From NCBI GenBank assembly GCA_036387475.1, contig DASVTR010000020.1:1-64000 (forward strand): a stretch of DNA of 64,000 nucleotides. The letters run 5' to 3'. The DNA comes from DASVTR01 sp036387475. Lineage in GTDB: Bacteria > Acidobacteriota > Blastocatellia > Pyrinomonadales > Pyrinomonadaceae. Made by a program: the position numbers and the translations under genes. This document shows positions 39,348-47,902 of this stretch, in pieces (the stretch's first letter is position 1; every line of letters starts with the position of its first letter). The notes below the pieces were generated by a model. The model was not told the DNA's origin. It saw only the letters and a list, made by a program, of their open reading frames with translations, and ran no database searches.

Positions 39348-41252
39348 TTGGTTGAGCCATGCGCGGCGCAGAGCAAGCTCTATCGTTGAGGCGTCCTTTT
39401 TCTCTTCGATGCGATAGTCGTAGTGTTCGGGTGGGCCAATGGTAAGGAGCGCGGTCTGCGTGCGATTGTTGCGGCGGACGATGAAGGGGATGCTCGCGCC
39501 CTCTTGATAACGATTGAGCGTCGTCTGCCAGTTGGTAGCGTTGACCGCTGTTCCATTGATAGAGAGCAGCACGTCGCCTTGAATGATTCCGGCACGGGCG
39601 GCGGGCGAGTCGGGGCGCACGCCCGTAATCTTCATGCTCGAAGAATTGTCAGTGTCGAGCGTAATCCCAGCCGTGTAAGATTGCGGCGTTGGCTCGCGGA
39701 CGAGTCGCAGGCCGACCACAGCAAACGCTTCATCGTAGGGAGGCTGCTGCGTTCCCCGCACGTAGCTCTCAAAGAACTGGCCGAAGTCTGTGCCTGCCAC
39801 TTCAGAGGCGATGCGCTCGACATCCTGCGGCGTGTAGCCACGACCGCGCAGGTAATAGCTCGCCTGCGGACTCTTTAAGTAAAGCTCTTCGTAGAGACGG
39901 CGCAGCACATCGTCCAGGCTCGCGCGTCCTTTGGTGCGCCCGCGCATCAGCAAGTCGAGCACGAGGCCCAACACCTCGCCCTTATAGTAGTAACTGACGG
40001 ACGTGTTGTTGAGATTCGTGCGCTGCGCGTGTGGCGTGCCGTCCAGAAACGGTGCGCTGATGGACGATTCCTCGGCGCTCATCAAACGACTGCCCGGCGC
40101 GTTTTCGACATCGCTGATGATCTGGCCGAGCGTGCGCAGGAGTTCAGAGTCAGTCCAGATTTTTGCGCGGCGCTGCATCAAGTGGCCGTAGTAATTGGTT
40201 ATCCCTTCGGCGACCCAGAGGCCGCGTGTGCTGACGGGCCGCGTGAAATCCCAAGGGCCAAGTTCCGAGGGCCGCAGTCGCTTGGCGTTCCAGACGTGGA
40301 AGAATTCGTGTGAGACGGTATCAACAGCATCGTTGTAAGTTGCGAGTTCGGCGAGCACACCCGGCTCTATTATCTGCGTCGAGGTGAGATGCTCCATCCC
40401 GTCGCCCGAACGCCCGTCCGCCGCAAAGTGAATGAGGAAAGTATAACTTTCAAACTCCGGCGCTCCCCACATCTCTGTCTCCGCGCGGACGATGCGCTCT
40501 ATGTCGCGGACGAAGGCTTTGCGACGCCCTCCCTCGTCGCCGAGCGAGTGTACGACAACGCGATAAGTCCTGCCGTCAACCTTAAATTCGTCCAGCGTCC
40601 AGTCGGGCGCAACCTCTGTCGGCGTGTCAATCAGCAAATCATAGTTCGGGAAACGCCACTCGCGCTGATTTTCGTTTAAGCTGGCGGCGTTGATGATGCG
40701 CCAGCCTGGCGGCGGCTCAATCCTGAGCGTCACAGGGTCTTGCTTGTGACCGACGACGTACATGAAGATAGAGCCGCCGTTGAAATTCGCGTGACGCTCG
40801 TTGAGTTGCGAGAACGTGCCGGAGAGGTCGTCGCCGAAGACCTTGTAAGAGACTTCAACGCGGCGCTGGCCGCGAGTCGCTACGCGCCACGTTTGATCGT
40901 CCAGACGCGTGACCGGAAGCTTTTGTCCCGGCTCACAATCTTCCTGCGGCGGGCAAACTGTGGACGCAGCTTTGAACTCCTGCACGTTTTTCGCAAAGTC
41001 AAAAATCGCATAGCGTCCGGGCGACCAGCGCGGCATCTGAAAATCGAGCGTTTCGGTGTTCGCTTCCCCGCCGACTTCAACTTTAATGCTGACTTCAAAG
41101 AGGTGCGACGAGGGCTGCGGCATAGACAGGTTATAGCCGATGGCAGCGAGCGGCGACTCCGGGCCAGCCAGCGCGGGCAGGTAGAGACAGATACTTAAAA
41201 GGAAAAACAAAGAGGCGCGCAGGGTGAGACGTTTGAAATGGGGGTTCATCAT
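39327..41252 (-). CDS. M61 family glycyl aminopeptidase with PDZ domain
   Basis: About 641 residues from ATG 41252, which has TGGAG upstream. Signal peptide (to about 30), an N-terminal beta domain, then the M61 catalytic core with the zinc motif HEFFH (VSHEFFHVWNAKRLRP) and LWVAEGITNYYGHLM, the second glutamate region. A C-terminal PDZ domain (about 535-625: GVRPDSPAARAGIIQGD) follows. Secreted metallo-aminopeptidase, probably releasing N-terminal glycine or alanine from peptides outside the cell. The last residues (QSMNAER) and the stop codon lie within a repeat arm, so the C-terminus may have been altered by the repeat. Confidence 0.93.
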   Translation of the reverse strand: MMNPHFKRLTLRASLFFLLSICLYLPALAGPESPLAAIGYNLSMPQPSSHLFEVSIKVEVGGEANTETLDFQMPRWSPGRYAIFDFAKNVQEFKAASTVCPPQEDCEPGQKLPVTRLDDQTWRVATRGQRRVEVSYKVFGDDLSGTFSQLNERHANFNGGSIFMYVVGHKQDPVTLRIEPPPGWRIINAASLNENQREWRFPNYDLLIDTPTEVAPDWTLDEFKVDGRTYRVVVHSLGDEGGRRKAFVRDIERIVRAETEMWGAPEFESYTFLIHFAADGRSGDGMEHLTSTQIIEPGVLAELATYNDAVDTVSHEFFHVWNAKRLRPSELGPWDFTRPVSTRGLWVAEGITNYYGHLMQRRAKIWTDSELLRTLGQIISDVENAPGSRLMSAEESSISAPFLDGTPHAQRTNLNNTSVSYYYKGEVLGLVLDLLMRGRTKGRASLDDVLRRLYEELYLKSPQASYYLRGRGYTPQDVERIASEVAGTDFGQFFESYVRGTQQPPYDEAFAVVGLRLVREPTPQSYTAGITLDTDNSSSMKITGVRPDSPAARAGIIQGDVLLSINGTAVNATNWQTTLNRYQEGASIPFIVRRNNRTQTALLTIGPPEHYDYRIEEKKDASTIELALRRAWLNQSMNAER

Positions 41253-41543
41253 CGTCAACTCCAAATGAGAAAGATGCGAGAGGCAACGCTGAAGCACAGA
41301 GGCACGGGCAGCGCGGATTATGTGTGTTTCTCATCACTCTGTCAAAAGAAAAGTTTGTTAGCAAAAAAACTGACAATAGGCGAAGCGTTCGCTGCGCGGA
41401 CTTTCCTCGTAATTTCACTTTTGCCTGCCTGCCAATTTCTCTCAGAACGGAGAGCTTGACTCGCCATCGCTCGGTCAGCTAGTTTTGGAAAAACGCTTGA
41501 AGCAGAAAGTCTAAGCCGTTACGCTTTTTCTGTTACGCAAAAG

Positions 41544-42752
41544 ATGAACACAACCGAGCGCCTTTATTACAACGATTCACACCTGACGGAATTTGAAGCG
41601 CGGGTCGTGGATTCTACAGAGCGCGTCAACGGGTGGACGGCGGTGACGCTAGACCGAACGGCCTTTTACCCGACGGGCGGCGGGCAACCGAGCGATACGG
41701 GGATGCTGGGCGAAGCGCGCGTGGTCGAATGCGTAGACGAAGGCGCGGCGGTGCTTCATTTCATACAGGGGCCGCTGCTCGAAGTTGGCGCGACCGTTAA
41801 GGGCCGCGTTGATTGGCCGCGCCGCCTAGACCATCTACAGCAGCACACGGGCCAGCACATTCTCTCCCAAGCATTCGTCAAACTCTTTAACGCGGAGACG
41901 CGCAGCTTTCGGATGACAGACAAGCTGGCCGAGATTGATGTTGCGCTTGAGAGTGCGTCCGACGAGCGCATCGAGCAGGCGGTCGAATTGGCTAACAGTA
42001 TTATCTGGGAAGACCGATGGGTGAGCGTGCGGCAGGTGACGAAGGAAGAAGCGGCGCAGTTGCCGCTCCGCAAAGACTCCGAACGCGAAGGCCACTTGCG
42101 CATCATTGAGATAGAAGATTTCGATTTGAGTCCGTGCGGCGGGACGCACGCCATGCGCACGGGCGAAGTCGGCATCATCTGTGTCCGCTCGTGGGAGCGC
42201 GCGAAGGGACTCGTTCGTCTAGAGTTCGTCGCTGGCAGCCGCGCTCTCGACGATTACAATCGCGCTAATGGGACGGCGCGCTCAATAGCCGCGATGTTCA
42301 GCGCCGGACGCGACGAAGGCGCGGCGGCTGTCGCGCGTCTTCTTGAAGAGAACAAGCGACTCTCGCGGCAGATACGCTCGCTTGAAGAAATAACGGCGCG
42401 CGTCGAAGCCGAAGAGTTGCTCACAGAATCACATGCGTTAGCGTCCGGCCTGCGACTCGTCAAGCGCATCTATGACGCACGCGATGCCGACTCACTGAAA
42501 AGAATCGCGCTGGCCGTCATCGCCCACCCACAGACCATTGCCCTGCTCGGCTCGCGCGATGATGAAGCGGCCCGCCTCGTCTTCGCACGCTCGACGGATG
42601 CTCCCGGCGACATGAATGCGCTGATGCGCGAAGCCTGCCAACTGCTGGACGGGCGCGGAGGCGGAAAGCCGGACATGGCCCAGGGCGGCGGGCGCAACAT
42701 CTCAAGGCTGGACGAAGCGCTGGAAGCCGCGTCGCGCAGCATCGAGCCATAA
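41544..42752 (+). CDS. Alanyl-tRNA editing protein, AlaX type with C-terminal DHHA1 domain
   Basis: 402 residues. A free-standing editing enzyme that hydrolyses Ser-tRNA(Ala) or Gly-tRNA(Ala). The N-terminal domain resembles the AlaRS/ThrRS editing part (VTLDRTAFYPTGGGQPSDTG). The zinc-binding residues are H101 and H105 in HTGQHILSQ and C198 and H202 in CGGTH. A coiled-coil stretch (about 265-295) and a DHHA1-type domain with GGRGGGKPDMAQGGG follow, as in the long AlaX-L form. Upstream of it, in the other direction, lies the M61 peptidase. Confidence 0.92.
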   Translation: MNTTERLYYNDSHLTEFEARVVDSTERVNGWTAVTLDRTAFYPTGGGQPSDTGMLGEARVVECVDEGAAVLHFIQGPLLEVGATVKGRVDWPRRLDHLQQHTGQHILSQAFVKLFNAETRSFRMTDKLAEIDVALESASDERIEQAVELANSIIWEDRWVSVRQVTKEEAAQLPLRKDSEREGHLRIIEIEDFDLSPCGGTHAMRTGEVGIICVRSWERAKGLVRLEFVAGSRALDDYNRANGTARSIAAMFSAGRDEGAAAVARLLEENKRLSRQIRSLEEITARVEAEELLTESHALASGLRLVKRIYDARDADSLKRIALAVIAHPQTIALLGSRDDEAARLVFARSTDAPGDMNALMREACQLLDGRGGGKPDMAQGGGRNISRLDEALEAASRSIEP

Positions 42753-43032
42753 AGAATCAATCTTCGCCAACCATTATATCTGCCACCCCATTGCTCCAGA
42801 GCTTCCCTTTCATCCTTACTTTATCCAACTCAAGAATTTCTCAACCCCGCTCTGGATAATCCAGCCTGCCGGAAACAAAAAAGCTGAAAACGCGCTCTCG
42901 AAAGAGCCAATCAGCCGTTTGTTCAGGCTCGTTTATTGTCCGGTAACGCAAAAGCATTTCATTTTCCAACCGTAAAGACCCGAACAGTGTCATTTCGATA
43001 GTTTGCGATTAACGCATAAGGAGACCCCGCTC

Positions 43033-46000
43033 ATGTTATCTTTCAAAAAAGTTTTTTCATCCCGCCCGGCGCTCCGTCAGGCGCTCACAATCGGCCTGTG
43101 CGCCGCCGTCTTGCTTGCAGCCCTCGTGTCATCGTTGACCGGCAGCGGCAGCGCCCAACAAACCACGACGCTCAATGCAGGGATGTGGAAGGACGTTAAA
43201 GAGAGCGCTATTACACTCAAAGGCGTGCGTGTGATTACTCCACGCATTTACAGAACAGTGCAATTGAACAAGACGGCCTTGAAGCAAGTGCTGGCGCTCG
43301 CGCCGTTGGAATTCACGGCGGCTGCTAAAACAACGTCAACGGTCTTGAGCGTACCGATGCCCGATGGCACGTTCGGTCGGTTTCGCGTCGAAGACTCGCC
43401 CATTATGGAGCCAGCGCTGGCCGCGCGTTTCCCAAACATCAAGACCTATCGCGGGCAAGGCATTGACGACCCGACGGCGACGGCGCGCTTTGATTTAACG
43501 CCCGCCGGATTCCACGCCATCATCCTTTCGTCCAAAGACACAATCTACGTTGACCCTTATGCGAAGGGCGATACCATTAACCACATCAGCTACTTCAAGC
43601 GTGACCTGCCCCGTGGGCCGCGATACGAATGCCGCGTCGGTGATTTTGATAGCGCAGCATCAGGCTCGCCGCTTCCGGGCGCAAACGTCGCGGCTGCCAT
43701 CACGCCGCACGCGGGCACGCTTCGCACCTATCGGCTCGCATTGGCCGTGACGGGCGAATACACGATGTATCACAGTGAGTTGCTTGATTCCGACGAGGTG
43801 AAGAAGCAGAAAGCATTTGCTGCTCTGGTCACAACGCAGAATCGCGTCAACGGAATCTACGAGCGCGAGGTATCCGTCCGCATGATTCTCGTCGAAGATG
43901 AATTGGAAATCGTTTACACGAACCCGGCTGCCGACCCCTACGTGGCTGACCCGCTCGGCGTCGGCATGCTGGTTGAGAATCAGGTCAACCTCGACGCGCC
44001 TGAGCCTGCCGGGCCAATCGGCGAGGGCAACTACGACATCGGCCACGTGATGAGCACGGGCTTCGGCGGCGTCGCGTTTCTCGAATCGGTCTGCGACCGT
44101 GGCAATCCCAACATTCCGGGCGACGGCTTCAACGCTGGCGGCTTCACGGGCCTTGACGCGCCCGAAGGCGACGCCTTCGACGTTGATTTCGTCGCGCATG
44201 AGATGGGCCACCAGTTCGGCGGCAATCACACATTCAACGGTTCCGAAGGGAGTTGCAGCGGAAACGCCGAAGGCCCTGCGGCGATGGAGCCGGGCAGCGG
44301 CACGACCATACAGGCTTACGCTGGCATCTGCGGCTCGCAGGATTTACAGCCGCACAGCGACGCCTACTTTCACACCAAGAGCCTCGAAGAGATTATCGCC
44401 TTTACACACGGCAGCGGATTCAGCGGCGGCAACGGCGACCAGTGCTCTGTGAAGACGACCGTTAACAACAACGCGCCGATGGTGAACGCCGGGGCTGATT
44501 ATACGATTCCGAAAAACACGCCTTTCGCCCTGACGGCATCAGGCAGCGACCCTGACGGTGATGCTATTACTTATGCCTGGGAAGAGTATGATACAGGCCC
44601 GGCTGCTCCGCCCGATTCGGATGCTGACGGGCAGGCGCGGCCTATCTTTCGTTCTTACACTCCGACGACCAATCCGTCGCGCACGTTTCCGAGCTTGCGT
44701 TACATCCTTGAGAACGAGAACACGCCGCCGCAGACTTACGATTGTGGTCGGAAAACGTCGCCCCTCGTCGGCGATCCGCAGCCAGACCCTTGCCTGACCG
44801 GCGAGGTGCTGCCGCAGATTACGCGCACGATGAAGTTTATGGTGACGGTGCGCGATAACCGCGCGGCGGGCGGCGGCGTCAGTTCCGACATGGCGCAGGT
44901 CAACGTGCGCGACACGAGCGGCCCGTTCGTCGTGACAGCGCCGAACACGAATGTGAGTTGGCCCTCCAATTCATCACAGACCGTGACGTGGGACGTGGCG
45001 GATACGAATGTCGCGCCCGTCAGCGCGGTTAACGTCAAGATTTCGCTTTCCGTTGACGGCGGCAATACTTTTCCGTTTGTGCTCGCGGCCAGCACGCCCA
45101 ACGACGGCGCGGAAGCCGTTAACCTTCCCAGCACTGCGACAGACAAGGCACGCATTAAAGTGGAGGCCGTTGACAATATCTTCTTCGACATCTCAAACGC
45201 GAGCTTTACCATTACGGGCGGCGGCACTCCGTCAGGCAGTTCGCTCAGAATCAGCGACTTCGATGGCGACGGCAAGACGGACACCGCCGTCTGGCGTTCC
45301 GCTTCGACCGGCGATTGGATGCTCAACAGGAGTTCCGACAACGCGCCGCAAGTTCAACCTGATTGGGGACGCGCCAGCCTCGGCGACATCAGTGTGCCCA
45401 GTGATTATGACGGAGATGGCAAGACAGACTTTGCGTTCTTCCGTGCATCGGAAGGCAACTGGTACATTGTTCAAAGCAGCACGAACACCATCACAATCAA
45501 AGGCTTGGGCCAAAACGGAGATGTGCCAGCGCCCGGCGATTATGACGGCGATGGTAAATCGGATGTTGCGGTCTTCCGTCAGGCAGAGGGCAACTGGTAT
45601 ATACGCAAGAGCAGCGGCGGCGACATAGTGCAAAGCTGGGGCTTGAGTGGCGATAAAGTCGTACACAGGGATTACGACGGTGATGGAAAGTGTGACATGG
45701 CCGTCTATCGTCCCCTGGAGGGCAACTGGTATGTGCTCAAGAGCAGCGGCGGCAGTCTCGTACAGGGCTGGGGTCAGGGCAACGACCGTCCCGCGCCCGG
45801 AGATTATGACGGCGACGGACGCGCCGACTTCGCAGTCTTCCGCCCAGACGAAGGTAACTGGTATATCCGCGCCACCAGCGGTAATCATCAAGTCCGAAGC
45901 TGGGGCGTGAGCACGGACACACTCGTGCCCGGCGATTACGATGGCGATGGCAAGACGGACATCGCCATCTGGCGCTCATCGGAAGGTAGCTGGCACATTA

Positions 46001-46083
46001 TCAAGAGCAGCGACAACAGCAGCATCCTAATGTCGCTGGGCCAGAGCGGAGACGTGCCTGTCCCGTTCGCCTACCTGCCGTAA
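43033..46083 (+). CDS. Secreted reprolysin-type (M12B) zinc metalloprotease with six FG-GAP/VCBS repeats
   Basis: About 1016 residues from ATG 43033 (AAGGAG 9 bases upstream). Signal peptide, a propeptide-like region, then the metzincin catalytic domain with zinc motif H389-EMGHQFGGNH (VAHEMGHQFGGNHTF) and a downstream Met-turn-like segment (AAMEPGSGTT). Ig/PKD-type beta domains follow (about 485-740), including NNNAPMVNAGADYTIP. The C-terminus has six repeats of 44-49 residues, each with (S/G/R)DYDGDGK-D-A motifs that bind calcium as in FG-GAP/integrin-like propellers. A strong terminator follows. Extracellular protein digestion is the evident role. Confidence 0.92.
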   Translation: MLSFKKVFSSRPALRQALTIGLCAAVLLAALVSSLTGSGSAQQTTTLNAGMWKDVKESAITLKGVRVITPRIYRTVQLNKTALKQVLALAPLEFTAAAKTTSTVLSVPMPDGTFGRFRVEDSPIMEPALAARFPNIKTYRGQGIDDPTATARFDLTPAGFHAIILSSKDTIYVDPYAKGDTINHISYFKRDLPRGPRYECRVGDFDSAASGSPLPGANVAAAITPHAGTLRTYRLALAVTGEYTMYHSELLDSDEVKKQKAFAALVTTQNRVNGIYEREVSVRMILVEDELEIVYTNPAADPYVADPLGVGMLVENQVNLDAPEPAGPIGEGNYDIGHVMSTGFGGVAFLESVCDRGNPNIPGDGFNAGGFTGLDAPEGDAFDVDFVAHEMGHQFGGNHTFNGSEGSCSGNAEGPAAMEPGSGTTIQAYAGICGSQDLQPHSDAYFHTKSLEEIIAFTHGSGFSGGNGDQCSVKTTVNNNAPMVNAGADYTIPKNTPFALTASGSDPDGDAITYAWEEYDTGPAAPPDSDADGQARPIFRSYTPTTNPSRTFPSLRYILENENTPPQTYDCGRKTSPLVGDPQPDPCLTGEVLPQITRTMKFMVTVRDNRAAGGGVSSDMAQVNVRDTSGPFVVTAPNTNVSWPSNSSQTVTWDVADTNVAPVSAVNVKISLSVDGGNTFPFVLAASTPNDGAEAVNLPSTATDKARIKVEAVDNIFFDISNASFTITGGGTPSGSSLRISDFDGDGKTDTAVWRSASTGDWMLNRSSDNAPQVQPDWGRASLGDISVPSDYDGDGKTDFAFFRASEGNWYIVQSSTNTITIKGLGQNGDVPAPGDYDGDGKSDVAVFRQAEGNWYIRKSSGGDIVQSWGLSGDKVVHRDYDGDGKCDMAVYRPLEGNWYVLKSSGGSLVQGWGQGNDRPAPGDYDGDGRADFAVFRPDEGNWYIRATSGNHQVRSWGVSTDTLVPGDYDGDGKTDIAIWRSSEGSWHIIKSSDNSSILMSLGQSGDVPVPFAYLP
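45256..46076 (+). repeat. Six tandem FG-GAP-like repeats within the metalloprotease
   Basis: The DxDGDGK Asp codons start at 45256, 45403, 45538, 45670, 45802 and 45934; spacing is 147, 135, 132, 132 and 132 bases. The last four are the most alike. This makes a probable 7-bladed propeller if the terminal LMSLGQSGDVPVPF closes it. Confidence 0.8.
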
Positions 46084-46128
46084 CGATGCGGCGCTCATCC
46101 GATCAAGAGCGGTTGAGTTACATCATAA

Positions 46129-46176
46129 GAGGGCTGAAGATTGAGCTTCCGTTAATCTTCAGCCCTCGCTTTTTTA
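46129..46176 (+). terminator. Strong Rho-independent terminator after the metalloprotease
   Basis: GAGGGCTGAAGATT pairs perfectly with AATCTTCAGCCCTC across an 11-base loop, followed by GCTTTTTT. Confidence 0.92.
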
Positions 46177-46350
46177 ATCAAGCTTGAAGCTTCACGCCTG
46201 CGCCATGACTCTTGTCAACGAGGCTGGCGATATTGTACTTTCCAACGAGAGCCACGCACGCGCATGAGTCTTATTCAATGCTTTTAATTTTGTGTGCCGA
46301 CCTGAGAAACCGCGTGTACTAACGCTTACGCACCGAACCGGAGAGCGCAG

Positions 46351-47121
46351 ATGAAACGTTGCCCTACTTGCCAGCGCACCTACACGGATGATTCGCTGAC
46401 CTTTTGTCTGGAAGACGGCGCGTCGCTTTTAAGCGAGACGACCGACAACTATCCGTCCGAGCCTCCGGCGACGATGATTCTCAACGAGCCGCCCATCACG
46501 GCAAGCAATCGCACCGCCGCCCCGACAGAGGTTTTCAACGCTACGCCCACGCAGGGCGGCACTTCCCCCGGCTATACTGCGCCGCCGCCTTCATGGACGC
46601 CGCCACCCTCCATGCCGCAGACGCCGCAGACATTCGGACAACAATCTTGGGCCACGACAAACTCTGCGCCGCCTAATAAATTTGTGCTGGGTATCTTGGG
46701 CGGCGTTGTGATGGCTGTGCCGTCTCTGGTTCCGTTGATTCAGTGGGTTTGCTGCATCTGGGCCGCCGCCGGTGGACTCCTGGCCGCCGCCCTGTACATC
46801 AAAAAGTCTCCGACCAAAGTTGAGATGGGCGAGGGCGCGCTGCTCGGAGCGATAGCCGGAGGCGTCGGCGGTCTGATTAACCTCGTCGCCGGACTGCCCA
46901 TCGCTCACGCGCTCTACGGGCCGCGAGGGCCGTACACGACGGAGGACGGAAGCCTCGGCGCTCTGGCTATTGTGGGAATTTTCGGAACGCTGATGCTCGT
47001 CGCCTTTGCCATCGTCGGAGGCTTGCTGGCCGTGCCAATGTTTGAGAAACGCAGAAATGCGATGAGCGCTCCGCCACCGCCGCCGCCGACTTACGGTGGG
47101 CCAATAGGTGGCTACAGGTAG
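46351..47121 (+). CDS. Zinc-ribbon membrane protein with acidobacterial CPxC..FCLxDG start
   Basis: 256 residues. The N-terminus, MKRCPTCQRTYTDDSLTFCL followed by EDGASL, is a short zinc-binding motif found in front of many unrelated acidobacterial proteins. A Pro/Thr-rich region (about 45-105) follows, then four membrane segments (about 110-135, 138-155, 168-188, 210-235), and a Pro-rich tail. The TM part resembles a DUF4190/GAPS-type membrane domain only loosely. A role in signal reception is possible, but nothing in the sequence proves it. Confidence 0.65.
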   Translation: MKRCPTCQRTYTDDSLTFCLEDGASLLSETTDNYPSEPPATMILNEPPITASNRTAAPTEVFNATPTQGGTSPGYTAPPPSWTPPPSMPQTPQTFGQQSWATTNSAPPNKFVLGILGGVVMAVPSLVPLIQWVCCIWAAAGGLLAAALYIKKSPTKVEMGEGALLGAIAGGVGGLINLVAGLPIAHALYGPRGPYTTEDGSLGALAIVGIFGTLMLVAFAIVGGLLAVPMFEKRRNAMSAPPPPPPTYGGPIGGYR

Positions 47122-47193
47122 ACATTTGTTTGCAAGACGAAACGCAGTTTCGCCCTTGAACTCGCTGCGCGCTCGAAGTTTGGAGAATCGCTG

Positions 47194-47715
47194 ATGAGAA
47201 AAGTTATCATCCTGACTCTGCTGCTCTGCTCTCTTTCGATTCCATCACCGGGCATGGCAAAAGACGGCTTCACTATCTCGCTGTCATTAGTCGTGGGTGA
47301 GCGCAGCCGCGACAGCCACGCGGAAACAACGATTATTACGCTGGTGGGAGAAACGCTCGTTTACGAGCAGAAGTACAGCGGCTTTGGGGCCAGCAGCCGC
47401 ACACCCTTGAGCAGAGAATTCAAACTAAAGGGAAGCGAAATCAATCATCTGAAAAGCTTGATTAAGGAGAAGAACCTGCTCGGCTCAGGCGGATTGAAGT
47501 TCAAGCCCCTCGCCGGGCAATTCACCTACTTCGAGATGAACATCAAGATTACCCTCAAGGGCATCATCGCCGCGCAGGAACTCTCCGGGCCGCGCGATGG
47601 GGCTAAGATTAAAGAAGAAAGGGTCTATCAGAAATCTGTGGCCCTGTTGCGAGAGCTTTACCGCCTCATCAACCTGCGCGACCAAAGCATCACCTATCAA
47701 GAGTTGGTCAGTTAA
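47194..47715 (+). CDS. Secreted hypothetical protein
   Basis: 173 residues with a signal peptide (about 1-22: MRKVIILTLLLCSLSIPSPG). The mature part is beta-rich and unlike any family I know. Its middle (REFKLKGSEINHLKSLIKEK) and a C-terminal helix (KSVALLRELYRLINLRDQS) are well formed, supporting a real protein. It stands alone between the membrane protein and a convergent DUF4214 gene. A 71-bp mobile-like element begins 16 bases after its stop codon. Confidence 0.6.
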   Translation: MRKVIILTLLLCSLSIPSPGMAKDGFTISLSLVVGERSRDSHAETTIITLVGETLVYEQKYSGFGASSRTPLSREFKLKGSEINHLKSLIKEKNLLGSGGLKFKPLAGQFTYFEMNIKITLKGIIAAQELSGPRDGAKIKEERVYQKSVALLRELYRLINLRDQSITYQELVS

Positions 47716-47730
47716 GCTTCGACAGCCGGC

Positions 47731-47801
47731 TTTGCACAAATATTCAATGGGAGTGAATAAAAGCGGTGAATTATGCAGTCTCTCCTGAGTAAATGTGCAA
47801 A
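47731..47801 (+). mobile_element. 71-bp inverted-repeat element (MITE-like), copy A
   Basis: Terminal inverted repeats TTTGCACAAATATTCA and TGAGTAAATGTGCAAA, with an internal inverted repeat ATTCAATGGGAGTGAAT. It matches copy B at 49790-49860 at 63 of 71 positions. Non-coding; probably mobilised by an enzyme encoded elsewhere. Confidence 0.75.
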
Positions 47802-47837
47802 GCTCAAAGCCAATACAATTGGACTTTTCTCCACCTG

Positions 47838-47890
47838 AAAAAATTTGAGAGCCGGGCTGATGAGCATCTTAACTTATCAGCCCGGCCCCC
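47838..47890 (-). terminator. Rho-independent terminator of the DUF4214 gene
   Basis: GCCGGGCTGAT and ATCAGCCCGGC form an 11-bp perfect stem (47851-47861 and 47876-47886). On the - strand it is followed by TCTCAAATTTTTTC. Confidence 0.85.
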
Positions 47891-47902
47891 AATTTTCAGA
47901 AA

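Noticed and set aside
42753..43032. 280-base gap before the metalloprotease
   Set aside because: No repeat, promoter consensus or coding frame could be supported, beyond the ribosome-binding site used for the start.
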